From the NCBI RefSeq assembly GCF_001956295.1, contig NZ_MRTD01000010.1, forward strand, positions 186,001-250,000: a DNA stretch of 64,000 bases, given 5' to 3'. The DNA comes from Paenibacillus sp. FSL A5-0031. Its GTDB lineage: Bacteria > Bacillota > Bacilli > Paenibacillales > Paenibacillaceae. This document shows positions 1-8,545 of the stretch, one piece after another. How positions within the stretch are numbered: position 1 is the first letter of the stretch; each line of letters starts with the position of its first letter. The notes under the pieces were generated by a model that had not been told where the DNA came from, searched no databases, and worked only from the letters and a program-made list of their open reading frames with translations. Position numbers and translations under genes: made by a program.

Positions 1-1201
1 CTTTATCGACAAAGCGCTCCAGCCCGCTCGGATACACCTGTGGCATCACATTAAAGCCATCAGCCGCCCCATTCTTGAACCACTTTTCAATGACATCGGC
101 CAGCTGCAGCGGTGTACCCGTAAAAGTAAAATGCCCTCTTGCCCCTGCTAAGCGATTGATCAATTGCCTGAGCGTCGGCTGTTCGCGTTCTACTAAATCC
201 AAAATAAGCTGGTGGCGACTCTTCATGCCGCTTACCTGATCTGTCGTTTGTGCACCATCCAAATTGACAAGGTCATCAAGCGAATGATTAGACAAATCAA
301 CGCCTAAGCGGCCCGATAACCGCTTAATCGCTCCTTCATGATCGATAAGCTCAAACAGCTCATTTTCCAGATCCTGCGCCTCTGCTTCTGTATCCGCCAA
401 TATCGGACTAAGTCCAGGCAATATTTTCAGCTGATCCGCCGTCCTGCCATACTTCGCCAAACGTGACTTCACGTCTTTATAAAAGGCTGCTGCCTCCTCG
501 AAGGTTAGTTGAGCAGTAAAAATGACCTCCGCCAGCTTAGCGGCAAATTCCTTGCCCGTCTCAGATGAGCCCGCTTGGACGAGTACAGGATAACCTTGCG
601 GCGGCCGCGCGATATTCAGCGGTCCCTTAACTTTGAAATATTTCCCATCATAATCAATCGTATGAACCTTGGCTTCATCGATAAGAATGCCGCTTATCTT
701 GTCATTTGGCAGCGCGTCATCCTCCCAGCTGTCCCACAGCTGCTTGACGATTTCTACAAATTCCTCCGCTGATTCATAACGATCATGATGCTCCGGATGC
801 TGCTCCCTGCTGAACTGTTCTGCAGCCGGTCCCGCTCCCGTCACGATATTCCAGCCTGCACGACCCTTGCTAATATGGTCTAAGGAAGCAAACTTCCTTG
901 CGATATGAAACGGTTGATTATAGGTGGTTTCTACCGTTGCAATTAGACCGATATGTTTGGTTGCTGCTGCTAATGCTGCCAGCATGGTGAACGGTTCAAG
1001 CGATCCCGATCCCGCCCAGTAGCCATCCGCCAGAAATACAGAATCGAGCAAGCCGCGTTCGGCAATTTGAGTCAGCTTCAAGTAGTGTTTAATATCAACA
1101 CCTCGCTCCGGATGCGTATCCGCATGCCGCCACGATGCTTCATGATGGCCTGATGCGGCCAGAAACGCATTAAGATTTAGTTTTCTCTCCGATCCACTCA
1201 T
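1..1201 (-). CDS. LLM-class flavin monooxygenase, NtaA/SnaA/DszA family (3' end outside window)
   Basis: This is a partial gene: it starts at an ATG at 1201 and runs off the left edge, giving about 400 residues of a family that is usually 440-450 long. The translation begins MSGSERKLNLNAFLAAS and carries family hallmarks such as SWRHADTHPERGVDI, FLADGYWAG and GRAGWNIVTGAG. It is clearly homologous to the monooxygenase at 46020-47348. Enzymes of this family use reduced FMN and oxygen to cleave C-S or C-N bonds (nitrilotriacetate, dibenzothiophene sulfone, N-acetylated S-alkyl cysteines). A Shine-Dalgarno AAGGGGAG lies 7 bases before the ATG. The gene has its own promoter, a candidate repressor box and a leader hairpin. 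The actual substrate cannot be read from the sequence; a sulfur-scavenging role is inferred. Confidence 0.9.
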   Translation of the reverse strand, partial: MSGSERKLNLNAFLAASGHHEASWRHADTHPERGVDIKHYLKLTQIAERGLLDSVFLADGYWAGSGSLEPFTMLAALAAATKHIGLIATVETTYNQPFHIARKFASLDHISKGRAGWNIVTGAGPAAEQFSREQHPEHHDRYESAEEFVEIVKQLWDSWEDDALPNDKISGILIDEAKVHTIDYDGKYFKVKGPLNIARPPQGYPVLVQAGSSETGKEFAAKLAEVIFTAQLTFEEAAAFYKDVKSRLAKYGRTADQLKILPGLSPILADTEAEAQDLENELFELIDHEGAIKRLSGRLGVDLSNHSLDDLVNLDGAQTTDQVSGMKSRHQLILDLVEREQPTLRQLINRLAGARGHFTFTGTPLQLADVIEKWFKNGAADGFNVMPQVYPSGLERFVDK

Positions 1202-1252
1202 CGCACGACTCCCCTTAAGTCATTTTCGAATGAAATACCTTGTTCAATTCCC

Positions 1253-1295
1253 CAAAAAAAATAGCCAGAGCTGCCCTAAGGCAATCTCCGGCTAT
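1253..1295 (-). terminator. Terminator-like hairpin in the 5' leader of the monooxygenase gene (possible attenuator)
   Basis: On the minus strand, ATAGCCGGAGATTGCC pairs imperfectly with GGCAGCTCTGGCTAT and is followed by eight T. It lies between the promoter (1355-1383) and the ATG at 1201, so it would end transcription before the gene unless relieved. A short CCGG-ATAG-CCGG alternative stem overlaps its 5' arm. No known riboswitch core is recognisable in the roughly 95-base leader. Confidence 0.6.
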
Positions 1296-1303
1296 CCGGT
1301 CGA

Positions 1304-1341
1304 TTATTTCCAATTAAATCAATTGGTTTTATAAGGATTAT
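1304..1341 (-). promoter_or_regulatory. CymR-like repressor box downstream of the transcription start
   Basis: The minus strand reads ATAATCCTTA followed by CCAATT-GATTT-AATTGG-AAAT, a 6-base inverted repeat with a 5-base spacer. Related sequences sit in the same place, just after the predicted start, before the nitroreductase gene (16099-16124), the cystine-type ABC operon (54994-55027) and the LysR gene (56186-56207). Repression by a CymR-like sulfur regulator is inferred from this shared position and from what is known of B. subtilis ytlI control. Confidence 0.45.
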
Positions 1342-1354
1342 AGTAAGTGCTAAG

Positions 1355-1383
1355 AATTTATCATCTCAACTTCGTAATGTCAA
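1355..1383 (-). promoter_or_regulatory. Sigma-A promoter of the monooxygenase gene
   Basis: TTGACA at 1378-1383 and TAAATT at 1355-1360 on the minus strand, with a 17-base spacer. It lies just after the stop of the ABC permease at 1400, with no terminator between them. Confidence 0.75.
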
Positions 1384-1399
1384 CGTTTTTTTTGATCTA

Positions 1400-2374
1400 C
1401 TATTCTACCAATCCTGTCCGTTCTACCCCTTCAATGAACCACCGCTGAGCGAACAAATACACGACAAGCAGCGGCATAATAATTAGGAAAGAAGCCGCCA
1501 TCTTGATCGCTTCGGCATAAACGGTAATCTCCCCCGCTCCTTCTGCAAGCTTCATCTCGCCAGCCATTCTTGCCAGCGTAATGGAGAGAGGTACGTTCTC
1601 CGCAGTAAACATAAAGAGTGACGGAAAGTAAAAATCATTCCAGTTCCAGACGAAGGAAAATAGTACGACCACAACGGTAGCCGACCTCGACAGCGGAAAC
1701 ATGACGCGAAAGAACAGGCGGAAAGGGCCTGCGCCGTCCATACGCGCAGCCTCGTCCAGCTCTTTGGGCAATGTGGAATAGAAGGATCGATAGATGATTA
1801 CGAACATCGCTCCTTTCAAGCCATGGCCAAATAAAGCGGGGACAACCATCGGCAAAAACGTGTTCAGCCAGCCGAACTCTTTAAAGAGCATAATCGATGG
1901 CAAAATCGTAATTTGCGGCGGCATAATAAACGTAAACAACAGCAGAGCTCCCCATACTTTTTTGAAGGGGAACTCCAGCCTTGCGAACGCATAACCGGCA
2001 ATTGCACAGGAAAATACCTGCAGCACCGCTACGGAAGAAGCCAGCGAGACGCTAATGAGGAAACTCTTCGTGTAATTCAGCATTTCACTCGCCTGCTGCA
2101 GATGCCCCAAAAATATGGACCGCGGCACCCAAATAACGGTAGGGTCAAGAATATTTCTCGCATCCTTCACCATCGTCGTCACCATGTATAGAATCGGCTT
2201 CATATAGATGAAGGCGACATTGATCAGAATAATATAAACAAACAGCTTGAAGAGAATGCCCTTATCTATTTCAGCTCCAAGCAGCCGATACCTGAGACCA
2301 GTCAAGCTTCTTCGCAGCTTTTCATCGCTATATAGATTAGTCGCAATCTCATTTCCTTTTTTCACAATTTTCAT
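1400..2374 (-). CDS. Carbohydrate ABC transporter permease (MalG-type), second permease pair
   Basis: A 324-residue inner-membrane permease with about six hydrophobic segments. The EAA loop reads LDEAARMDGAGPFRLFFRV, which contacts the ATPase subunit in this family. It belongs to the MalG/LacG-like half of the carbohydrate importers, and its N-terminal extension of about 45 residues before the first membrane segment is longer than usual. The start is supported by AGAGGTGAG before the ATG. It is the last gene of the cluster running down from 13532. Its partner is the next upstream permease (2398-3264). Together they form a second permease pair in a cluster that has only one binding protein and one ATPase. 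Substrate unknown, probably an oligosaccharide. Confidence 0.9.
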   Translation of the reverse strand: MKIVKKGNEIATNLYSDEKLRRSLTGLRYRLLGAEIDKGILFKLFVYIILINVAFIYMKPILYMVTTMVKDARNILDPTVIWVPRSIFLGHLQQASEMLNYTKSFLISVSLASSVAVLQVFSCAIAGYAFARLEFPFKKVWGALLLFTFIMPPQITILPSIMLFKEFGWLNTFLPMVVPALFGHGLKGAMFVIIYRSFYSTLPKELDEAARMDGAGPFRLFFRVMFPLSRSATVVVVLFSFVWNWNDFYFPSLFMFTAENVPLSITLARMAGEMKLAEGAGEITVYAEAIKMAASFLIIMPLLVVYLFAQRWFIEGVERTGLVE

Positions 2375-2397
2375 GAACGCTCACCTCTCTTTCCCAC

Positions 2398-3264
2398 TTA
2401 TCGTTTTCCTGAAAGCGACTTATCCACTCGGCTGTATAGCAATAAGGTCAAGAGTACGAAGGTTAGGATGATTAAAAAATAGATCCATGCCAAAGCGCTG
2501 GAGCTGCCATAATTGCTCGTATTCACTCGGCTGACAATCGGATTGGATGGGAAGGTGAATAAGTCGACTACTGTGTACATTAAGTTCAAGAAAATATAAG
2601 GGACAAGTCCGGGCAGCGTTATTTTCCAAAATGTATTCCAAGGTCCAGAGCCGTCAATACGGGAAGCCTCGTACACTGATGCCGGCAGCGTCTGGCGTCC
2701 CGCGAGAAAAATTAGAATTTGCACGCCTGAATACCAAAGGACAAGCACAAATGAGCTCATAACCTTTTGTATCGGAGCCGCCCATGATCCCGGAACGTAT
2801 TCACGCAAATAATAGTCGATACGCAGCGTCTCCATAATGCTGAGAGAGCCTTCCCCCTGCGCAATAAACTCCTGCACGATCTGGCCGGAGGAGAAAATAA
2901 CAGGCAAAAAGAAGATAACCCGAAACAGCGTTCTGCCTGGAAAACGCAAATTAAGCAAAATAGCGACAAACAGGGAAAAGACAAGAATGATCGGAATCAT
3001 CATGGCTGACTCCCTTAGAAACGGGAACAGCTCCTCATAGAGCAAGCTTCCGTTCGCGATCAATATTTCCCGGTAATGGCTTAGTCCAATAAACGTATAG
3101 TTGACGCTGCTCACCGTAATTTTCACCTGATGAAAGCTCATATACAGCGAATAGCCGAGCGGGAAAGCCACAAAAACGAGGAAGCCAAACACCCATGGCG
3201 CGATAAATAGGGAGCCTTCGAGCTTTCTAACTGTCGTATTTTCCAGCTTGCGACTCCATCTCAT
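2398..3264 (-). CDS. Sugar ABC transporter permease (MalF/UgpA-type), second permease pair
   Basis: A 288-residue permease with six predicted membrane segments and an EAA motif, YEASRIDGSGPWNTFWKITL. It is of the LplB/UgpA type that pairs with a MalG-type permease, here the gene at 1400-2374. Its ATG overlaps the stop of the DUF5696 gene by four bases (ATGA), so the two are translationally coupled. That coupling ties this permease pair physically to the DUF5696 and NHL/YIP1 proteins rather than to the binding protein, which is adjacent to the other permease pair. Confidence 0.9.
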   Translation of the reverse strand: MRWSRKLENTTVRKLEGSLFIAPWVFGFLVFVAFPLGYSLYMSFHQVKITVSSVNYTFIGLSHYREILIANGSLLYEELFPFLRESAMMIPIILVFSLFVAILLNLRFPGRTLFRVIFFLPVIFSSGQIVQEFIAQGEGSLSIMETLRIDYYLREYVPGSWAAPIQKVMSSFVLVLWYSGVQILIFLAGRQTLPASVYEASRIDGSGPWNTFWKITLPGLVPYIFLNLMYTVVDLFTFPSNPIVSRVNTSNYGSSSALAWIYFLIILTFVLLTLLLYSRVDKSLSGKR

Positions 3265-5531
3265 GGCTTCGTTCCTCCTTTTATGACGACAAAGTCTTTT
3301 GCTGGAACGATAATGCCATCCTTGCTGTAATCGGTCTGATTATAATTGACGATGATACGATAATCGCTGCCGTACTCTGTTTCCTTCACATTTGGAGCGA
3401 GTGTACGATGTCCCGTAATAAACTGCTCCTGCACAGCTGCAAGCGCCTCATTTGTTTTGGCATATTCAGCTCGTAAATGATCGATCCAATCCTTATAGTT
3501 CAAGCTGTAATACCAGTAGGAATAGGAATTTTTCAAATCAGCTGCCTTGTCGCCGCTAAGCACATAAGCAGGGTACGCCCCATATTCAATGCTGCGAAGC
3601 AGCTCATCATCGAACTCATCGCGCAAATTAGACCATTCCAGCGAATATGTGCGCAAGCCATGGAGAACGATTTGGGCAAAAGGAATCGCTTCACTAATGA
3701 AGACATCATACGAATAATCAGCGGTTAGGCGGTGGACATGATCGATTTGGGCTAGCGCATAGAAATTCACATTATTCGCCGCAAGCGACCCGAGTGCTTC
3801 CTTGCTTTTGTTCAAAATGCTGCGCTGTACATCGACAACCTCTGCCCTGCTCGCCGAGTATCGGCTGTTGAAATCCGTATTGACCTGCTTGCCGATGCCA
3901 TCCTCGAAATAGATGCCGTCTGCTCCCAAGCTCTTATAGCTGTTCAAATCGGCCGAGACCACCTTCTCATAAAACCTCGGGCTTACAAACTTCGCTGCGT
4001 CCTGGTCCTCATTTCCCCTTTCCTCCAGCACCGTTCCTGCCAAATTGCGCAAGCCGTCGCGTCTCCACCAGAACCGATCATCGCCATTCGTATTGAGCGT
4101 ATAATTCGCAGTCAAATAAACCGGAATATCCAAGGTATGAGCGAAGGAAATAAAGCTTTTCATCCCTTTGTTTCCACCTAAGCGCTTATCTACAGGAAAG
4201 TAGCCGCCATGCGTGCTGTAACCGTCCTGCTGCCACCCTGAGAATTGAATTTGCAGATGCTGAATGCCGCTGTCATAAATCGAACGAACAAGCTCGGTCG
4301 CCTCTTCTGTCGTGGTCGCTTTTAAATATGAATCTGCAAAAAGCCCCTTCTCGATGTCTGCGCCTACAATGTCCACAAACAGCGGAATGTCCTTTTTATT
4401 TGTTTCCAGCGGTTTTACACCCTGCTCTTGAATCAAATAATTGCGATAAACCTCCGCCATGCCAGCATAATCACTTTTATTAGGGAGCAGTGGATAATAA
4501 CGTGTTGCGCGAGCATTCGTTATAAACTTATCGCCGCTGTATGTATAGAAGCCTTCACCCGTGCTCTTGCTTACACTTTGGAAAAACTTCTTCCGATACT
4601 GCCATTCGGTCGTCACCCAGTTTGAGCGGCCCACCGCGCCTGACGGCGCTGCATAAACATTCGCGAACGCCTCCCCTTCAGAGATAATCGCAACAAACGC
4701 CTGATCTCCTGACTTTAGGCCGAATACAGGCATCGTAATCCCCTGTCTGCCTGTATTTTCGTTGTAATAGGATAGATCCTGCCCATAAACACTCTCATTG
4801 TAGGTCAACTGCTGCATCAAACGATCTGCCTCAAAATGGATCAACGAACCGGAGCCGTCCGGCAGCAAAAGGTAACCCTCCTGCCCAGCAGACGGCTGGG
4901 CCCCAAACAAAGGATATAGCTTAATATTCAATAAGCTTAATGCGCCTTCTACGATTCCCTCATCCAAAATTCTCGTCTCTACATAATCCTTGTGCAGACG
5001 CACCTCAATCGGAATTTTCAACTGCACCTTCGGCAGCGCGAAGGTCACTGTGAATCCATTTTCCGCAGCCTGGAAATTTTCCAAGTAACCTTGGTTCTCG
5101 ATTAATCCGGCAGTTACAGAGGAGGATTTGTAGTTTTTTGCATTTACGTATTCAATAATGACAGGAGAAGTTAAATTATTTTTCCACGTATTCGGAACCG
5201 TTTCTTCCTCCCAATACTTCGGCTCTGGATAAGAACGCCATATCTTCCCTGTTGCTTTATCGATTACTTGGAAGTGAGCAGATGCCTTATCTACAAGTAG
5301 CTTTAATTGGTCTGATTCTGCGATTTGCTCAAAATTTGCTTCAACTGGCAATCCCGCCTTATAGGGAACGGTTCCTTTCATTTCAAATGGATTTCCAGCA
5401 ACTACGGCCACATCAGCGGGCTTGCCCCATAACCCAACCGCCACAAGAGCAAACCATCCTATACCGATCAGCAAAACAGCAGAGAGCAGCAGCTTCATAA
5501 CGAGCTTTATGTTTATTTTGCGCACAGTCAT
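3261..5531 (-). CDS. DUF5696-type membrane-anchored, glycosidase-like extracellular protein
   Basis: A 756-residue protein with one N-terminal membrane segment (about residues 12-33) and a large outside domain. The middle (about 70-370) is beta-rich. From about residue 380 there is a TIM-barrel-like stretch with alternating strands, for example IPLFVDIVGADI, HLQIQFSGWQQDG, VYLTANYTL and, near residue 540, GADGIYFEDGIG. The last motif resembles an acidic active-site strand of glycoside hydrolases. No enzyme activity is established for the family to my knowledge, so a carbohydrate-binding or cleaving role is inference. It overlaps both neighbours by four bases and sits between the NHL/YIP1 gene and the second permease pair. 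Confidence 0.75.
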   Translation of the reverse strand: MTVRKINIKLVMKLLLSAVLLIGIGWFALVAVGLWGKPADVAVVAGNPFEMKGTVPYKAGLPVEANFEQIAESDQLKLLVDKASAHFQVIDKATGKIWRSYPEPKYWEEETVPNTWKNNLTSPVIIEYVNAKNYKSSSVTAGLIENQGYLENFQAAENGFTVTFALPKVQLKIPIEVRLHKDYVETRILDEGIVEGALSLLNIKLYPLFGAQPSAGQEGYLLLPDGSGSLIHFEADRLMQQLTYNESVYGQDLSYYNENTGRQGITMPVFGLKSGDQAFVAIISEGEAFANVYAAPSGAVGRSNWVTTEWQYRKKFFQSVSKSTGEGFYTYSGDKFITNARATRYYPLLPNKSDYAGMAEVYRNYLIQEQGVKPLETNKKDIPLFVDIVGADIEKGLFADSYLKATTTEEATELVRSIYDSGIQHLQIQFSGWQQDGYSTHGGYFPVDKRLGGNKGMKSFISFAHTLDIPVYLTANYTLNTNGDDRFWWRRDGLRNLAGTVLEERGNEDQDAAKFVSPRFYEKVVSADLNSYKSLGADGIYFEDGIGKQVNTDFNSRYSASRAEVVDVQRSILNKSKEALGSLAANNVNFYALAQIDHVHRLTADYSYDVFISEAIPFAQIVLHGLRTYSLEWSNLRDEFDDELLRSIEYGAYPAYVLSGDKAADLKNSYSYWYYSLNYKDWIDHLRAEYAKTNEALAAVQEQFITGHRTLAPNVKETEYGSDYRIIVNYNQTDYSKDGIIVPAKDFVVIKGGTKP

Positions 5532-7681
5532 CGGATGATCACCTCCTGATATAAGGAATTAATAAAGTTGACCAATTCTATGCTTAAGCTAATTAAGATG
5601 AAAATGAGAATGACAATAATAGCAAGCGCAAGTAACGATAGTAGAATAATAAAAATAGCTTCAATAAAGGTGTAGTTGTGTATGCCCTGCACCATCCATA
5701 TGAACAGGAAGACTACCCATAAAACGATAAACAGCTTCAAAAACTTAAAGATCGCCAGCTCGTTTAAGGTCAGCACATTGGAGAGCAGAGTTACAGGTAT
5801 ACCGATGAGAATAATCGGAAATAAGGCGTAGCAGCTGCCATAAAATACGTCTCGGAACCGTCCCTCACCTCTAAGAAGCGAGCTGATTAAATAGTTGGAG
5901 ACGACAAAGCCGAGCCAAATCCCAACAAATTGAATCGTAATGGGAAACAGATCAATACCGACATGCACAGCAGGGTTAAAGACAAAGCCTGTTCCCGCCT
6001 GTATATATCCGTACGATGCTAGTGCAAATATAAGTATCAGTATGCTGCTTAACCAACCTGCCTTGTTTTCGTACCGAATAGCATAGAAGCCGTCTACAGG
6101 ATGTTTTATTAAATAGAACATATGCTGCAGCTGTTCAAGTATCGGATGCCTAGCACTGCGTTTAGCTGACGATTTGCCTTTTAAGCGAAGCTTTTTGGAT
6201 AAAGCATTCCATAGAAGATACACGACGCCGAGCACGAGCGCCACATTCATGAGGACGCCAAAGTGCTTCTGAAACCATGTCAACCGATTTTGCCAAAAGG
6301 ATTCTGAATAGCCGCCTACTACGCCCGCCTGATAAAACAGCTGCTCCGACCTTGCATACTCCTCTTTTTTGTAAGCGGCCTTCGCCAAACCGATCAGTGC
6401 CGGTGTATATTGTGCATTTAAACGATGAACCTCGCTCCAGAGCGGCTCGCTTTGCTCGTATCTCCCTTCCTGCGTTAATTGATTCGCTTCATGGACGAGA
6501 TGGCCGAACTCAGACAGCCGCAGCACTTGAATGAAATTATTAACGCTGTCCAGCACGAGCAGTTCACCCTTGGAATTGCTCGCAATAGCTGCTGGCGCTT
6601 TGACGATTCCTGTCTTGGACGTAGCGGTAATGACATCCCCGCCCCAGAAAAACAACAGATTGCCATTCGAATCATATTGGCTAATCATATTGCCTACAGA
6701 GTCGATCACAGTAAAGTTGCCGGCACCATCCACCGTAATATCATTGAGCTGAGGACTTACACTTTGCCTAGTTCTGTGAAATACCTCTCCGTAAGAACGC
6801 ACTGGCTGCAAGGCGGCGAATTCCCCTTTGCCTACCAGCTGGTCGAGACCCGCGATGTTGAGCTTTTTGACCTGATCCGAGCTAATTTCCTTCGTCACCG
6901 TATAAATAAATCCGTTCTTGTCTATCGTTGAGCCCGCAATAGCTCCAGGCAGCTTCTTCAGCTCCCTTTGATACATTTCCCGCGTATATACAAATCGCTT
7001 AAATGCGTCAAACAAAGAGAAGCTTACGCGATTCGGCCCAAAAAAACTAATGAAATTGCCTTCAGGATCCAGCTGCACCAAGCCTTGAAAAGCGCCAAGC
7101 GTCGTTACATAAATAAAGCCGCGCTTATCTACAATGAGGTTAACCGGGTCATACTTGAAAGCCGGCGGCAAATAGCTGGACTCCGGACGGCCAAATGCTT
7201 TTAGCAGCTTGCCTTCTTGATCGAGCCTTACGACCCGGTTGTTGCCCGTATCTGCAACGTAAATCTCTCCAGCTTCATCGACATAAATGCCGCTTGGCTT
7301 CTTGAGCGGGCTTTCTGTTACTTTGATTTCACGAATATATTGGCCGTGCTCATCCAAGTGTACGATTCGATTATTGCCCGTGTCTGCAATGTAGATATGG
7401 TCCTTATCATCCACAAATAGATCCTTGGGCTGATTAAGCTGCAGCTTTGTTTTCCCTTCGGCTCCCGCAGCTTGGTTTGCTTCCGTAATCTCAACATCCG
7501 TGCCAATAATGCCAGCAGGAATGTAAGCCGCTTGCGTCTTCACCAGCTGTCCGAATCCATCCTTATAGTAGGTTTCGTACGGTAACTGCGAGGCTGTGGC
7601 CGGTGAGATGGGCCAAGCTATGTAAATCGCCGTAATCAGGATTATAATGATCGGACGAATCCGCAGCCTCCTGTTCTTCAA
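5528..7681 (-). CDS. NHL-repeat sensor-like protein with TPR and YIP1-type membrane domain
   Basis: A 717-residue protein in several parts. Residues 1-30 are a signal or anchor segment. Residues about 75-390 hold NHL beta-propeller repeats, seen as DLFVDDKDHIYIADTGNNRI and GIYVDEAGEIYVADTGNNRV. About 400-460 is TPR-like helices. A membrane segment follows near 475-495, and the C-terminal 200 residues have several hydrophobic spans typical of YIP1-family proteins. The propeller should lie outside the cell and could bind a glycan or the binding protein. The gene is 12 bases after the permease at 7694 and overlaps the DUF5696 start. Function unknown; a role in presenting or sensing the transported sugar is inferred from context. 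Confidence 0.75.
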   Translation of the reverse strand: MKNRRLRIRPIIIILITAIYIAWPISPATASQLPYETYYKDGFGQLVKTQAAYIPAGIIGTDVEITEANQAAGAEGKTKLQLNQPKDLFVDDKDHIYIADTGNNRIVHLDEHGQYIREIKVTESPLKKPSGIYVDEAGEIYVADTGNNRVVRLDQEGKLLKAFGRPESSYLPPAFKYDPVNLIVDKRGFIYVTTLGAFQGLVQLDPEGNFISFFGPNRVSFSLFDAFKRFVYTREMYQRELKKLPGAIAGSTIDKNGFIYTVTKEISSDQVKKLNIAGLDQLVGKGEFAALQPVRSYGEVFHRTRQSVSPQLNDITVDGAGNFTVIDSVGNMISQYDSNGNLLFFWGGDVITATSKTGIVKAPAAIASNSKGELLVLDSVNNFIQVLRLSEFGHLVHEANQLTQEGRYEQSEPLWSEVHRLNAQYTPALIGLAKAAYKKEEYARSEQLFYQAGVVGGYSESFWQNRLTWFQKHFGVLMNVALVLGVVYLLWNALSKKLRLKGKSSAKRSARHPILEQLQHMFYLIKHPVDGFYAIRYENKAGWLSSILILIFALASYGYIQAGTGFVFNPAVHVGIDLFPITIQFVGIWLGFVVSNYLISSLLRGEGRFRDVFYGSCYALFPIILIGIPVTLLSNVLTLNELAIFKFLKLFIVLWVVFLFIWMVQGIHNYTFIEAIFIILLSLLALAIIVILIFILISLSIELVNFINSLYQEVIIR

Positions 7682-7693
7682 ACGATTTCCCCC

Positions 7694-8542
7694 TTATTTA
7701 ATACCGGAATGCGCCATTGTCGAAATGACCTTGCTTTGCAAAATAACAAAGAAAATTAAATTCGGAACGAGCATAATAAGCGCTGCTACAGCAGCGGCGC
7801 CTTGACGTGCCACATTGTTCGCCAAGTTATTGGTCAATGTCGATAGGAAAAACGGAAAGTTTTTCATTTCATCGTCCTGCATAAACAGCATCGATGTCTC
7901 CACGTTGCCCCAAGAGTTCTGAAAGGCGAGGATCGCAACGGTCGCGATGGCCGGCATACACATCGGAATGACGATTCGAGCAAATACGATAAATTCGTTT
8001 GCCCCGTCTATTCGTGCAGCCTCCAGCAGTGAATCAGGAATCTGATCCACGAATTGCTTGAGCAGGAACACGCCTACCGGCAAAGCAAGTACGGGCAGCA
8101 AATGCCCCCAGTACGTATTCATAATGCCAAGGTGGCTGACGACCAAATACCTCGGAATTTGAATTACCTCTGGTGTAAACATCAGCATCAGAATAATCGT
8201 AGCAAAGATGAATGCGCGGCCCGGAAAAGGATGCTTCGACAGCGGATAAGCGCAAAGCGCACTCACCGACGTCACGCCAACAACACTCGCAGCCGAAATG
8301 AACAAGCTATTGAACAAGTAGCGCGATACCGGAACGATTGAATTGGACGTTACCCAAAAGAGCTCAACAAAGTTCTGAATGTTCGGCTCCTTCACAAAGA
8401 AGCTCGGCGGATAGACGAACAATTCATGATAAGGCTTGAAGGCATGATTAAAAATATAAATGATCGGCAGGACCATGATGACGGATAGGATGAGCATAAA
8501 CAGATTAAAGCTTATTTTTATACCAAGGCTTGATTGTTTCAG
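7694..8542 (-). CDS. Carbohydrate ABC transporter permease (MalG-type), first permease pair; apparent CTG start
   Basis: A MalG-type permease of about 282 residues with the EAA loop LLEAARIDGANEFIVFARIV. The first in-frame ATG is at 8497, but that would start inside the first membrane segment and has no ribosome site. AGGAGG lies 8 bases before an in-frame CTG at 8542, only three bases after the stop of the upstream permease, and starting there gives LKQSSLGIKISFNLF before the ATG, a normal cytoplasmic N-terminus. I therefore place the start at CTG. It pairs with the permease at 8546-9442 and probably serves the large binding protein. Confidence 0.88.
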   Translation of the reverse strand: MKQSSLGIKISFNLFMLILSVIMVLPIIYIFNHAFKPYHELFVYPPSFFVKEPNIQNFVELFWVTSNSIVPVSRYLFNSLFISAASVVGVTSVSALCAYPLSKHPFPGRAFIFATIILMLMFTPEVIQIPRYLVVSHLGIMNTYWGHLLPVLALPVGVFLLKQFVDQIPDSLLEAARIDGANEFIVFARIVIPMCMPAIATVAILAFQNSWGNVETSMLFMQDDEMKNFPFFLSTLTNNLANNVARQGAAAVAALIMLVPNLIFFVILQSKVISTMAHSGIK

Positions 8543-8545
8543 CTG

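Noticed and set aside
1253-1348. SAM, FMN or T-box riboswitch in the monooxygenase leader
   Set aside because: The roughly 95-base leader is too short, and none of the conserved cores (S-box, RFN, T-box AGGGTGG) is present.
6479-6931. 150-codon open frame antisense to the NHL/YIP1 gene
   Set aside because: The minus-strand gene has clear NHL repeats here; the antisense product has no domain or start signal.
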